In this document: one piece after another, positions 16,116 through 25,433 of the stretch
How the letters are laid out: every line of letters begins with the position of its first letter
Position numbering within the stretch: the stretch's first letter is position 1
Source of the DNA: Tolypothrix sp. PCC 7910
GTDB taxonomy: Bacteria > Cyanobacteriota > Cyanobacteriia > Cyanobacteriales > Nostocaceae
Assembly (NCBI RefSeq): GCF_011769525.1
Contig: NZ_CP050440.1
Coordinates: forward strand, 7,302,001 to 7,366,000
Direction: 5' to 3'
Length of the DNA stretch: 64,000 nt
Notes under the pieces: generated by a model
What the model was told of the DNA's origin: nothing
What the model saw: only the letters and a program-made list of their open reading frames with translations
Databases searched by the model: none
Made by a program: the position numbers and the translations under genes

Positions 16116-16376
16116 CTAGCTTTTAGCAGTGTCATGCTGCGCTGGCGCTGGTTCGATTTGTTTGGGTTCAAGTTCCGCAGTAGTTTTTACAGCTTGTTCT
16201 ATTTGTTCAGCTTCCCGCTTAAACTCACTTTGAAATTCATTTGAGGCTTCTTGAAAGCCGCGAATTGCTTTACCTAAACTACGCCCAACCTCTGGAAGCT
16301 TTTTCGGCCCAAAGATTAACAGTGCTACTACAAAAATTACAGCCATTTCCGGTAAACCAATACCAAAGATATTCAT
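16116..16376 (-). CDS. tatA: twin-arginine translocase subunit TatA/TatE
   Basis: 86 residues: one N-terminal membrane helix (about 6-22) ending in FGPKKLPEVGRSLGKAIRGF, the conserved TatA hinge and amphipathic helix, then an acidic tail. It forms the protein-conducting part of the Tat pathway in thylakoid and plasma membranes. The tail is longer than in the shortest homologues, which is normal for cyanobacteria. Confidence 0.95.
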   Translation of the reverse strand: MNIFGIGLPEMAVIFVVALLIFGPKKLPEVGRSLGKAIRGFQEASNEFQSEFKREAEQIEQAVKTTAELEPKQIEPAPAQHDTAKS

Positions 16377-16684
16377 GGATTTTTCCGATAAATTTACACG
16401 TCAAGCAAAACCACAAGAAGAATATCATCTTCCTATTTATATTATGTTGGCAGAAGAAAGGCTCAAGGATAAAGTATCAAGGATGAAGTGAAAATTGCTA
16501 CGCACCCGTAAGCGAACAATCAAGTCTTTATTAATGGTTGACCCATCCTCAAATTACTAGCATAATTTCATACTTCAGCCTTCATTTAGCTAATTTTTTC
16601 ACTATTCAAATAATAAAAAAACCCGGATGAGCCGGGTGTCGCTGCGCTTATTCTATAAGCTCAAGAGCTTTAGCTTTGTCAAGA
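16377..16684. other. intergenic region with the psbH terminator
   Basis: 308 bp between psbH and tatA, transcribed leftwards. Apart from the terminator at 16612-16637 nothing is seen. Confidence 0.5.
16612..16637 (-). terminator. rho-independent terminator of psbH
   Basis: On the minus strand ACCCGGCTCATCCGGGT followed by TTTTTT: a 6-bp GC-rich stem with a full T-run, about 45 bp after the psbH stop. Confidence 0.9.
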
Positions 16685-16888
16685 TTAACGGCCTACTGTG
16701 CGCCAATCTACAAATACATCCTGGATCAGGATGGTCTTGTTATAGACTTGTAGAATAATCAGCAGAAAAACGAAGAATAATAGCATAAAAACAGCCATTA
16801 CAGGTGTCGTTCCCCAACCCGGAGCAACTTTACCATACTCTGAGTTCAGGGGTCTCAATATATCTCCCAACCTTGTCCTTTGTGCCAT
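16685..16888 (-). CDS. psbH: photosystem II protein PsbH
   Basis: 67 residues, [20 protein letters not shown] and then a single membrane helix (about 30-50), the standard cyanobacterial PsbH. It is a small photosystem II core subunit needed for stable binding of the second quinone and for assembly with CP47. AGGTG precedes the ATG. It faces away from psbN, the usual psbH-psbN arrangement. Confidence 0.97.
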   Translation of the reverse strand: MAQRTRLGDILRPLNSEYGKVAPGWGTTPVMAVFMLLFFVFLLIILQVYNKTILIQDVFVDWRTVGR

Positions 16889-17336
16889 AGTTCACCTAAG
16901 ATTACTTGCCAAAGCTTTTTTTTATGTTCTGTAATATTTTTTGACACTCACTTGATAAAAATCAAGTAATTCTTGGTTTTACGAGGTTGCTTGCTTTAAT
17001 AGAACTTATCCAATTAAAGTTTAGTCACCTTATTTACGCCAGTCGCTTTAACTTTGGAAACCAAAGCAAGCATACTGACTACCAAGCATAAATTCCGACG
17101 TGCCCCGCCGTACTCTTACTAATGAGTTTTTGTGTTTGTTTGATTTCGTAAGCTACTCAATCGTAAGATTGATTGACGCAGTATTTCGACTGTGAAACAC
17201 TTTTTGCGTTGCTTACTTATTCTTGATTACATTACAATAACATAATAAAGACTCTTTAAAACCTGCTTACATTTTTGAGCAGAACACTTAATTTACAGTC
17301 TTTTCAGGCAATTTTCTTATAACATATCCCGCAATT
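16889..17336. other. divergent psbH/psbN promoter region
   Basis: 448 bp, AT-rich, presumably with both promoters. No further small photosystem gene is seen on either strand. Confidence 0.5.
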
Positions 17337-17468
17337 ATGGAACCAGCAATAGTTCTTACCATTTCTGTCGCCGCCGCTGTTATTGCCATCACTGGCTGGG
17401 GAATCTATATATCATTTGGGCCTCCTAGTAAAGAATTAGCAGACCCTTATGAAGACCATGAAGATTAA
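17337..17468 (+). CDS. psbN: PsbN, photosystem II assembly protein
   Basis: 43 residues, too short for most ORF calling: MEPAIVLTISVAAAVIAITG, then WGIYISFGPPSKELADPYED and HED. One membrane helix and the conserved FGPPS-LxDP-xxHED tail mark it clearly. PsbN is not a stable subunit but is needed for assembly and repair of photosystem II. It is encoded opposite psbH, as in other cyanobacteria. Confidence 0.96.
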   Translation: MEPAIVLTISVAAAVIAITGWGIYISFGPPSKELADPYEDHED

Positions 17469-17579
17469 CTAAAGGCTAAAGACTCAAGTCTAAAATTATC
17501 CTACAAATAAAGGAATGAAGCATGAAGATTGAAAAAACTCTTCATACTTAATCCTTGATAGACTAGACTACTTGGAAAA

Positions 17580-20500
17580 TCAGGGATCATTCCCTGGTTT
17601 CATCCTAAAACTAGCAATTTTCCAAGGCTGTATATTCAGTATTTCTTGCTCAGATGAGAATTTCGTAGTTGTAGAACGCTCCAATAAATCTACACCATCT
17701 CCTAAAATTAAGCCGATATCACTTTGAAAAGATAACTGGGCTGCGTCTCCGTGACATTCATAAAAACGCAGAATCAATTGCTGGGAATCATCTTCAGCTT
17801 GCTTGAGTGTCATCAAGATTAAGTTATCAGCCGATAAATTCAGGAAACTCCTGGTTTGAGGAGTGCTGAATGCTGAGTTGTGAGTTGTGAGTGGGTGAAT
17901 AATTACTTGGAGTGGGATATTCAACTCATAGCCACGTTTGACAGTTTGGGCTGATTCCCAACTACCAGCATGAGGGTACAAAGCATAAGTAAATTCGTGA
18001 AAACCTCTGTCAGCTTCAGGATTTGGCCAGTTAGGGCTGCGTAATAGCGTTAGACGTAATTGATTAGGTTGGCTGTCATAACCGTATTTACAATCATTCA
18101 GCAAACTGACACCGTAATAATTGGGGTTTGGGGAATTTTCTGCTGTTGCTTCCTCAGTTAAATCAGCCCAACGCAAAGCCGGAACTTCCCACTTAGCTTT
18201 TTCTGCGGGGGTTTGCGGTTTGGTTGTGCGGCGAATTGCGCCACAGGGAATTTCATAGGTAGCAAAGTCTGCTTCGAGGTTGAGAGGGAAAGCTGCTTTG
18301 ACCAATACATGATTTTCTTGCCAATTTACAGTTGTGGCAATTTTCAGTGAAGGTTCTCCGACTGACAGTATATAGTCTTGGCAAAATTCCGAGTTACCCA
18401 ACTGGCGCACCACTTGCAAGCGACTTTGTACTGCACCTTGTTCTAGCCACTCAATTGATTTGAGAGTAGTTGGCGGTAGGGGATGTTGGGCATAATTGGG
18501 GTCGATATTCCAAGCATCCCAATATTGGCCGCTATCTTGAAAAGCTTGCAGTTGATTACCCGCACCACTTAACACTTCCCGTTGCTGAGTTTTATCAAAT
18601 ACGCTAGCTAAATCTCCAGTGTTGGGATTCACAGTAACTCGCAGAAATTCATTTTCTAGTACCCAGTCAGATGAAAGCTGTGGTGAGGGAGGAAGGGAGG
18701 AAGTAGGGACAAGCCAAAATAGGCGATAGCCGACGGATGGAATATCGCTAGCGAAAAATAGCAGAGTCGATGATTCACTAATTTGTGATGGTACTTCCTT
18801 TCCAGCAACATCGTACACTTGCCATTGTTGGTTAGCTGTTTCTGTTTGGGGTAAGCTGACAGAAACAACCTCAGAACGTTGCCAATTCAAGGAATTGAAC
18901 ACAACAACAGGCAAACTATCTGGTTGTGGTGGTTGTGGTAGGGTAATCTGAGATGCGATCGCTAATAATGATTGTTGTAATATTTTCGTTCCTACTTGTT
19001 CTACTTGCTGCCATTGCGGTAGAGCATCGACATACACTTGAGTAATAGAAGAACCAGGCAAAATATCGTGAAACTGCTGAAATAAGACCTGTTTCCAAGC
19101 TTTTTCGATTTCTGCTTTGGGATATTCCACACCACAGCTAATATTTGCCAAACTCGCAAATAATTCAGCTTGGTATAGTAAGCCTTCACAACGCCGATTC
19201 CAACGTTTTTGATCCCCGTGGGTAGTGTAACAACCGCGATGGAATTCTAAGTAAAGTTCATCGTCCCAAACTGGGTGGTGGTTGTGAGTGATAGTTTCTT
19301 TTATTTGCTGGAGATATTTTTCTGCGGTAGTAAATTCTAAATCTGGGAAGAAGGGTGAAGTTTGCCAGCGTTGGGCAGTTTCTAACATATCACGGGTAGG
19401 GCCGCCGCCATGATCGCCTACACCAGGGAGCCAAAGGGCATCTTTTAACCCAGTTTTAGTTTCCCATTCATAGGCATAATTTGCCATCTTCACCGGGTCG
19501 ATACCTTCACCAATAGCTGCAGACATCAGGCTAAATACTTCACTACCGTCAGGCGATCGCCACCAAAAAGCCCCATAATCAAATTTAGTAGTATCGTTCC
19601 ACTGCAGCTTTTGGGTAACAAAATATTCCACCCCAGCGTTAACGAAAAACTGCGGTAAAGTTGCACAGAAACCAAAACTATCAGGAACCCAAACGATAGG
19701 CGACAGCTTACCAAATTTTTCTTCTATATAGCGCTGACCATACAATAGCTGACGAGCGATGGATTCACCAGCAATTAAATTTAAGTCTGGTTCCACCCAC
19801 GTAGCACCGATAACTTCCCAACGTCCAGCCGCTACAGCTTGTTGAATTGCTTTAAATAAATCGGGGCGATGTTCTTCAATCCAAGCATACAGCGCTGGTG
19901 TGGAATGGCAGTAAATTAACTCTGGAAAATCTGCTTGTAACTTTAGCGCAGATTCAAAAGTATGCTGTGCTGCATTCCAGGCTTCACTCACAGGCCATAG
20001 CCATGCTAAATCTAAATGAGCATGACCCAATAAGTAGATTTTAGATTTTAGATTTTGGATTTTGGATTGAAGTAGATTATTGCGGACAGATAAAAGTAAT
20101 TTTGCCCACTCTTCTTTCTCTAGCTCTGTGTTCTCTGCGCCTCGGTGGTTCGTTATCTCTTCTACCAACCCCGCCAAAACCTCTAACTTTTCTGGCGCAA
20201 ACCTTTCCAAATAAAGCTGTACCACAGCAAACTCATTCGCAACAAAACCCGCATCCGGACGATTATAATCAGGAGATTCGTAAACCAGGAGCGATCGCAC
20301 TAAAGCACCATTATCATGTCCCGGACTCACCAGCCGCAAAGCCACAATAAATTCTTCACCTGGCGTTACCCCCTGACTCAACAGCACTCTCGGCGAACAA
20401 TCAAATAAATCTCCCTCCAGCACTAATTTCCCATTTACATAAATCTCAGCAGCATCTGCCCACCAAAGCAATGCTAACCGCAAAGATAACCCAGCCAAGG

Positions 20501-20762
20501 GATAACCCTGTAAATCTTGGGGAACTACTAACTTTTGCGCCAACCATAAAACTTGCTTTCCGGTTTTCCAAGCAATATGGCCTTTATCATTTAGCTGCAC
20601 GGGGTTCCATGTAGACAAATTCGATGCATTACCCTCAGTAATATCACAGTCAGATTCCTGGTATAGCCAGGTAGACTGAAGATTTACTTGACAACAAGAG
20701 CGTAATTGCTCAATTGCCTCAGAGATTAATTTAGTATGAGATTCAGTTACTGATGGGGTCAT
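17580..20762 (-). CDS. alpha-mannosidase, glycoside hydrolase family 38
   Basis: About 1060 residues. The GH38 catalytic domain has the zinc site HAHLDLAWLWP and a His in DHGGG, and the nucleophile Asp in WVPDSFGFCATLPQ; a long beta-rich C-terminal part follows. It releases alpha-mannose, probably from intracellular glycans or oligosaccharides. The frame is open from a TTG at 20840, but the first ATG (20762) precedes the part that looks conserved (LISEAIEQLRS). A dispersed DNA repeat is inserted in frame just before the catalytic motif (see the repeat at 20035-20072), apparently without breaking the protein. Confidence 0.9.
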   Translation of the reverse strand: MTPSVTESHTKLISEAIEQLRSCCQVNLQSTWLYQESDCDITEGNASNLSTWNPVQLNDKGHIAWKTGKQVLWLAQKLVVPQDLQGYPLAGLSLRLALLWWADAAEIYVNGKLVLEGDLFDCSPRVLLSQGVTPGEEFIVALRLVSPGHDNGALVRSLLVYESPDYNRPDAGFVANEFAVVQLYLERFAPEKLEVLAGLVEEITNHRGAENTELEKEEWAKLLLSVRNNLLQSKIQNLKSKIYLLGHAHLDLAWLWPVSEAWNAAQHTFESALKLQADFPELIYCHSTPALYAWIEEHRPDLFKAIQQAVAAGRWEVIGATWVEPDLNLIAGESIARQLLYGQRYIEEKFGKLSPIVWVPDSFGFCATLPQFFVNAGVEYFVTQKLQWNDTTKFDYGAFWWRSPDGSEVFSLMSAAIGEGIDPVKMANYAYEWETKTGLKDALWLPGVGDHGGGPTRDMLETAQRWQTSPFFPDLEFTTAEKYLQQIKETITHNHHPVWDDELYLEFHRGCYTTHGDQKRWNRRCEGLLYQAELFASLANISCGVEYPKAEIEKAWKQVLFQQFHDILPGSSITQVYVDALPQWQQVEQVGTKILQQSLLAIASQITLPQPPQPDSLPVVVFNSLNWQRSEVVSVSLPQTETANQQWQVYDVAGKEVPSQISESSTLLFFASDIPSVGYRLFWLVPTSSLPPSPQLSSDWVLENEFLRVTVNPNTGDLASVFDKTQQREVLSGAGNQLQAFQDSGQYWDAWNIDPNYAQHPLPPTTLKSIEWLEQGAVQSRLQVVRQLGNSEFCQDYILSVGEPSLKIATTVNWQENHVLVKAAFPLNLEADFATYEIPCGAIRRTTKPQTPAEKAKWEVPALRWADLTEEATAENSPNPNYYGVSLLNDCKYGYDSQPNQLRLTLLRSPNWPNPEADRGFHEFTYALYPHAGSWESAQTVKRGYELNIPLQVIIHPLTTHNSAFSTPQTRSFLNLSADNLILMTLKQAEDDSQQLILRFYECHGDAAQLSFQSDIGLILGDGVDLLERSTTTKFSSEQEILNIQPWKIASFRMKPGNDP
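20035..20072. repeat. dispersed AT-rich repeat inside the alpha-mannosidase gene
   Basis: TTTTAGATTTTGGATTTTGG-type repeat units, common between genes in this window (about 4940, 14142, 15840, 61748), here read in frame as SKIQNLKSKI between residues of the N-terminal and catalytic domains. Confidence 0.75.
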
Positions 20763-20867
20763 ATTTTGGCTAAAATCAGGGCACTGACTATAATTAACAG
20801 TTTCTCTTTTTGGCTGTGCGGTGAGAGTCTCGTAACTCAATCAAGCTCTAACTAACAAATCATTACC

Positions 20868-22523
20868 ATGTCTTCCGGTTCCTCTGGTCGTTATCAAAGC
20901 AGAATTTTTAACTTCGTCCACCAGCAATCTCGGCGGTTGACAGAACAGTTGGAACACACCATTCGGTATGTACAAGTTGCTACAAAATGGGGTGTTGAGT
21001 TAATACTTTACCCGATATACCTGCTGTTGCAGCCAGATCAATCATCAGAGAGAACTCTGTCTAGTAAAGAACCGCCAACAAGGTTACAGTTAGAAGCCGA
21101 AACTCCTCCACCTGCTGACACCCCCATTCAGAATGTACTAGAGACTGTCAAAAATTTGCCATTTACGGAAACTACAACCACACCCTCAAACAGTATATCT
21201 ACAGTTAAAAAACCCTTAGTTTTTTTAGAATCTCTGTGGTTACAATTTTTACCTAAGTTACCAAGCGATAATTCTACTTCTTCTCAAGCATTAACTATTT
21301 TAGAGAATCCGGCAGGGAGTCTCAACCCCTCACCGCAATATCAAATGGTGCAGGGAATTGCGACAGATGTAGAAAATCGCAATTTATTACTTATTGCTGC
21401 CGATAATGAAACTCTAGATATTTTAACCCCGCAACAGCAAGCAAAATTAGAAAATTTAATTATTAGTGAAGTTGCTAACTATTGGCGTGCTTGGCGTTTA
21501 TTAGAAACCAAAAAACAAGCTAATTTATTACCAGAAATTGAACGCTTATTAACCAAGCTGACTGGTGGTATACCAGAAGAAACACCAGCCTTAGCGCCTG
21601 GCGATGTAATTGAAGAGGTCGTAGCACCAGAACCTTTACCAACTGCCCCAAAAGCGTTAGCATTTTTAGATAAAGTTGTTGCCAATTGGGAATCAAATAT
21701 AGTAGTACCAATGCAACAACGTAGCCAAGAAATTATCCAAGTCGCTCAAACTCAATTTAATATCTTTCTTTACGGTAAAGAAGAACTAGCAGCTAGAGGA
21801 CAATTAACAGTCCCGGCTGATAGTTTAGAAACTCAAACGCCAAATATTCCCGATTTGATAGCGGCGGCGATAAATTATTTTTTTGGTAGTGGTGGTGATA
21901 AAAAACTAGGTATTAAAGAAACGAGAAATCAGCTTCCAGGTAAAAAATTACCCCATCTTCCTACTAAATCGCCTAAAAATCATCCAGTAGTAAATGAGGT
22001 TTCTACACCAGACCCTTGGTTGACATGGGATGATTTATTTGGTGAATCTGACACTGCTGTAGTACAGCCAGCTAATCTTTCCACAAAACCAAATTCTGCT
22101 TTACCTGCTAATCCATCAGCAATACCTACTCCACCAAAAAATTTAGTTAAGAGTTATCAAAACTTTTTACAACAACCACAAAAAGATGCTGGGTTAGTAC
22201 AACAGAAAAAACCTACTCGCCATCTTACTTCTACTCAAAAAAAATCTAACAAAGTTACTTCTAGCAAGCGAACTCCTGCGTCTATTTCTCAACCTAAACC
22301 TCAAACTACCAGCGTTAGTCAAAAAGGCGAAATTTCTCAGCGTCAGCAAAATACCCAAGTTGAAGCGCAGCCAGATTGGATAGAAACTAAAGCTACCCTA
22401 ATTGAATATGAAAAGCACATCTTAGAGAAAGTTCTAGAATGGCTCGATACTATTATGCTGTGGTTAGAACAAATAGCTTTAAATCTGATTAGTTTTTTAA
22501 AAGGTTTATTGCGAATTAAGTAA
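20868..22523 (+). CDS. conserved-looking hypothetical protein, 551 residues
   Basis: I do not recognise a known domain. The N-terminus (about 10-55) is basic and amphipathic with a hydrophobic patch (GVELILYPIYLLL). The middle is acidic and Pro/Thr-rich, with a segment PWLTWDDLFGES near 385, then a Lys/Ser/Gln-rich linker. The C-terminus (about 515-551) is hydrophobic and may contact a membrane (WLEQIALNLISFLKGLL). The good codon use over the full length makes it a real gene. It is divergent from the alpha-mannosidase. Confidence 0.75.
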   Translation: MSSGSSGRYQSRIFNFVHQQSRRLTEQLEHTIRYVQVATKWGVELILYPIYLLLQPDQSSERTLSSKEPPTRLQLEAETPPPADTPIQNVLETVKNLPFTETTTTPSNSISTVKKPLVFLESLWLQFLPKLPSDNSTSSQALTILENPAGSLNPSPQYQMVQGIATDVENRNLLLIAADNETLDILTPQQQAKLENLIISEVANYWRAWRLLETKKQANLLPEIERLLTKLTGGIPEETPALAPGDVIEEVVAPEPLPTAPKALAFLDKVVANWESNIVVPMQQRSQEIIQVAQTQFNIFLYGKEELAARGQLTVPADSLETQTPNIPDLIAAAINYFFGSGGDKKLGIKETRNQLPGKKLPHLPTKSPKNHPVVNEVSTPDPWLTWDDLFGESDTAVVQPANLSTKPNSALPANPSAIPTPPKNLVKSYQNFLQQPQKDAGLVQQKKPTRHLTSTQKKSNKVTSSKRTPASISQPKPQTTSVSQKGEISQRQQNTQVEAQPDWIETKATLIEYEKHILEKVLEWLDTIMLWLEQIALNLISFLKGLLRIK

Positions 22524-22680
22524 GCGGTGCAATTAAAGATAGCTGGTAAAGGCTGTTATTAGTCATTAGTCATTAGTACGCACCATTTTTATCGATGCGT
22601 TACGCTATCGCTAACGCATCCTACAATTTAAAGTTTACTGAACCGTATTGCTTTATAAAGCATCTCTCATCCTTTTTTTA

Positions 22681-24303
22681 CTATTCAACTTGCTTGAGTA
22701 ATTTCTGGACTAATTCAACCGCGAGAGTTTTGTACCCGAATTTTTCAAACAGAACCACCATTTTATCTGCTTCATAGCGCATCACTTGCCCTTTACCATA
22801 GCTAGTATGAATTACATAGCTATTAATGGGAAAAGGTTGAAACGTATCTGTCTCAACAGTAATTCCCGCTTGGCAATTGTCACAAAAGCCACATTTATTT
22901 TCTACTGATTCACCAAAATAGTTGAGCAGGAACTCACGCCGACAATCGCGTAGTTCAGCATAGTTTCGCATCATTTCCAGACGCGATCGCATAAATTGTT
23001 GTCGTCGTTGTTGTGCTAGGGTGGCTGCTTGTACGGAAGCAGCTTGGTTAACTTCAACTTCACTGGTGGTGACTTCACCTGTGGGTAAAATTGCCACCGC
23101 TTCTACTTCTTGCAAACGACTCACAGCTTTTGTCAGTTTGCTGCGAGATAAATCTGTTGCTTCCTGTAAATCTTCTAAATTCAGTGGCTCATCAGCCTGC
23201 TGTACAGCTTCGGCTACTTGTAATACTTCATCAACATCTATTTTGCCACCACTAGCAAAAAAGCGGCGAATCTGCAAATCATTAGGACAGTAGAACAAAA
23301 TTGCTTCTGCTTGCTCTCCATCTCTACCAGAACGTCCAATTTCCTGATAATAGGAGTCGAGAGAATCGCTGATGTCGTAGTGATAAACAAAGCGCACGTT
23401 TGATTTATCTACACCCATGCCAAAAGCACAGGTAGCAACAATCACATCTAATTCATCTGCCATAAAAGCAGCTTGTACCTTTTCTCTTTCTGCTGCCTTC
23501 ATACCTGCATGATATGCGTTAGCTTTGATACATCTTTCCTGTAAAACTGCTGCCAAATCTTCTGTATGCTTGCGGGTGGCGGCGTAAACTATCCCTGGCT
23601 TTTCCGCAGCCGCAAGATACTTGAGTAATGCATTCAGCTTTTCGCCTTCCTCATGGAATGTCTCAACACCCAGCCAAATATTCGGTCTGTCAAAGCCACG
23701 CACAAATATTTGTGGTTCGCGCATCTCCAAGCGTTCGACAATTTCATCGCGGACTAACGGGGAAGCTGTAGCTGTTAGTGCTAATACAGGTGGATGACCA
23801 AGTGCTGCAATCACAGCACCCAACCGTAGGTAATCAGGACGGAAATCATGTCCCCACTCACTAATACAATGAGCTTCATCAATTACAAATAGAGAAGGTT
23901 TGGCATTAACCAATTTTTCTACTACTTCTTGATTGTTGAATTGCTCTGGAGAGAGAAACAGAAATTCTATTTTTTGGTTTTCTAGTTCAGCGAAAATTTC
24001 TTGGCGTTGAGAATTAGAAATCGTCGAGTTAACCGCAGCTGCTCTTGCTATATTTTGTTCTTTTATTGCTTCTACTTGGTCACGCTGAAGTGCTAGCAAG
24101 GGAGAAATAACTATTGTTATACCAGGAATTAATAGCGCTGCAATTTGATAAATTGCCGATTTCCCTGAACCAGTAGGCATTACAGCTAAAGTATCTCGTC
24201 CCTCAAGAACTGCTTTTATCACTTCTTGTTGTGCAGGACGTAAGCGATCGTAGCCAAAGGTTTGTTGAGCAATCTGGTGAAGATTTTGTCGCTGTTTAGC
24301 CAT
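22681..24303 (-). CDS. recQ: RecQ-family ATP-dependent DNA helicase
   Basis: 540 residues. Superfamily 2 motifs: Walker A MPTGSGKS, DEAH box VIDEAHCISEWGHDFRP, motif III ALTATAS, motif VI QEIGRSGRDG. The zinc-binding subdomain follows with C-(16)-C-x2-C-x2-C (CRREFLLNYFGESVENKCGF then CDNC). No HRDC domain; instead a short tail with GKGQVMRYEADKMVVLFEKFGYK. It unwinds 3'-5' in recombination repair. The start ATG is not in doubt. Confidence 0.93.
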   Translation of the reverse strand: MAKQRQNLHQIAQQTFGYDRLRPAQQEVIKAVLEGRDTLAVMPTGSGKSAIYQIAALLIPGITIVISPLLALQRDQVEAIKEQNIARAAAVNSTISNSQRQEIFAELENQKIEFLFLSPEQFNNQEVVEKLVNAKPSLFVIDEAHCISEWGHDFRPDYLRLGAVIAALGHPPVLALTATASPLVRDEIVERLEMREPQIFVRGFDRPNIWLGVETFHEEGEKLNALLKYLAAAEKPGIVYAATRKHTEDLAAVLQERCIKANAYHAGMKAAEREKVQAAFMADELDVIVATCAFGMGVDKSNVRFVYHYDISDSLDSYYQEIGRSGRDGEQAEAILFYCPNDLQIRRFFASGGKIDVDEVLQVAEAVQQADEPLNLEDLQEATDLSRSKLTKAVSRLQEVEAVAILPTGEVTTSEVEVNQAASVQAATLAQQRRQQFMRSRLEMMRNYAELRDCRREFLLNYFGESVENKCGFCDNCQAGITVETDTFQPFPINSYVIHTSYGKGQVMRYEADKMVVLFEKFGYKTLAVELVQKLLKQVE

Positions 24304-24519
24304 AGGTTATTGCTACCGCTTATAGGGTTCCTGATCGCTACTACCTGCGATTTTATTACCTCAGACTTTCAGGTGTTTCTGTCTATGGATGGGGGTATGA
24401 AATAGCTAGGAGGAAATATTGTTGGTAATTGGGGGAATGGGATCAGCCAACGAAGGCATAAAAATATCTCTACTCTGTCAACAGTCAACATTTAACAGTC
24501 AGCACAATTTTTCAGGCAA

Positions 24520-25101
24520 ATGGCAAGTAATATGCAAACCGAAACAGAAGCGCGATCGCTCGCACCAGCAGTTCAAGGAATCGCTAATACTCTTCGCCTC
24601 ACAGGTTGGCTTACCTTGTGGGTACAGTTGGGATTAGCTGTGGTTTCTGGCTTATCTTTGTTGTTTGCGGCGACTGGTCGAGGCTTTAGCGATCAACCAA
24701 ATACAGGTCTTGGGGTAGGCATATTTTGGGCTGCCGCTGGAATTATCGTGTTGTTATTCAGCGTCTATTGGAATTTTCGTTATACACGCCTAGGTAAGCG
24801 TTTAGGAAATCCTAATCCAGCTCTACATCCCAGCAAAGCAGATACAGTAAGTGCAATTCGCCTAGGAATTATCGCCGCTTTAATCGGTATACTGTTAAGC
24901 CTTTTGGGTGCAGGTGCAACTTTGGGAGTATTAGTAGCAAAATCTATCTCCCAGCCTCCAGGAGTTGCATTCACCGATCCTTATAAAATTATTCGCGCCC
25001 TTGATGTCTTTGTAGCAGTAGCGAATATCAACGGAATTGCGGCTCACTTTGTCGGTGCTGTCGCTTCGCTATGGCTATTAGAACGGGTACATCAACACTA
25101 G
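24520..25101 (+). CDS. DUF3611 family membrane protein
   Basis: 193 residues with four predicted membrane helices (about 28-48, 66-86, 111-135, 160-185). The pattern of N-terminal RSLAPAVQGIANTLRLTGWL and C-terminal helix matches a cyanobacterial and plastid family known as DUF3611, whose function is not established. The first ATG is used; a second lies four codons later. Confidence 0.8.
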   Translation: MASNMQTETEARSLAPAVQGIANTLRLTGWLTLWVQLGLAVVSGLSLLFAATGRGFSDQPNTGLGVGIFWAAAGIIVLLFSVYWNFRYTRLGKRLGNPNPALHPSKADTVSAIRLGIIAALIGILLSLLGAGATLGVLVAKSISQPPGVAFTDPYKIIRALDVFVAVANINGIAAHFVGAVASLWLLERVHQH

Positions 25102-25111
25102 CTTGAAAATG

Positions 25112-25147
25112 AGCATGGGGCATTGGGCATTGGGCATTGGGCATCGG
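25112..25147. repeat. GGGCATT short tandem repeat
   Basis: Four near-perfect 7-bp units GGGCATT. Confidence 0.75.
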
Positions 25148-25227
25148 AAACACAGATTTTCATGCTTGGTTGTGCCAAAATCTGGCGTGAAAGGCTAAAG
25201 CATGTACCCCTGCGGAGATGCCACTCG

Positions 25228-25249
25228 TAGCTTGCTTTTCGGCAGGATA
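25228..25249. repeat. free-standing palindromic TA...TA element
   Basis: A 22-nt relative of the tRNA-Tyr T-loop insert: begins TAGCTTGCTT and ends GGATA. Confidence 0.6.
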
Positions 25250-25433
25250 AGTACGAAGTATAAAATAAAATTCAAATACAAACTAATTACGTAAATTAAC
25301 GTGGGTTAGCTCCTTGCAATGCTTGCCAAGATAACCTTTTACCGACGAATACATAATATAGCAGTGTATGAAGAATTACCCAATGGTATCTTCAATTTTG
25401 AATTTTGAATTTTGAATTCCTTAACGGGGTTGA

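Larger units (their letters stand above)
25102..25433. other. intergenic region made largely of repeats
   Basis: Convergent gap of 332 bp containing GGGCATT heptads (25112-25147), a TAGCTTG-type TA...TA element (25228-25249) and TTTTGAAT repeats (about 25393-25417). Confidence 0.6.

Noticed and set aside
20763-20840. TTG start 78 bp upstream for the alpha-mannosidase
   Set aside because: The added 26 residues look non-conserved and an ATG lies just before the recognisable region.
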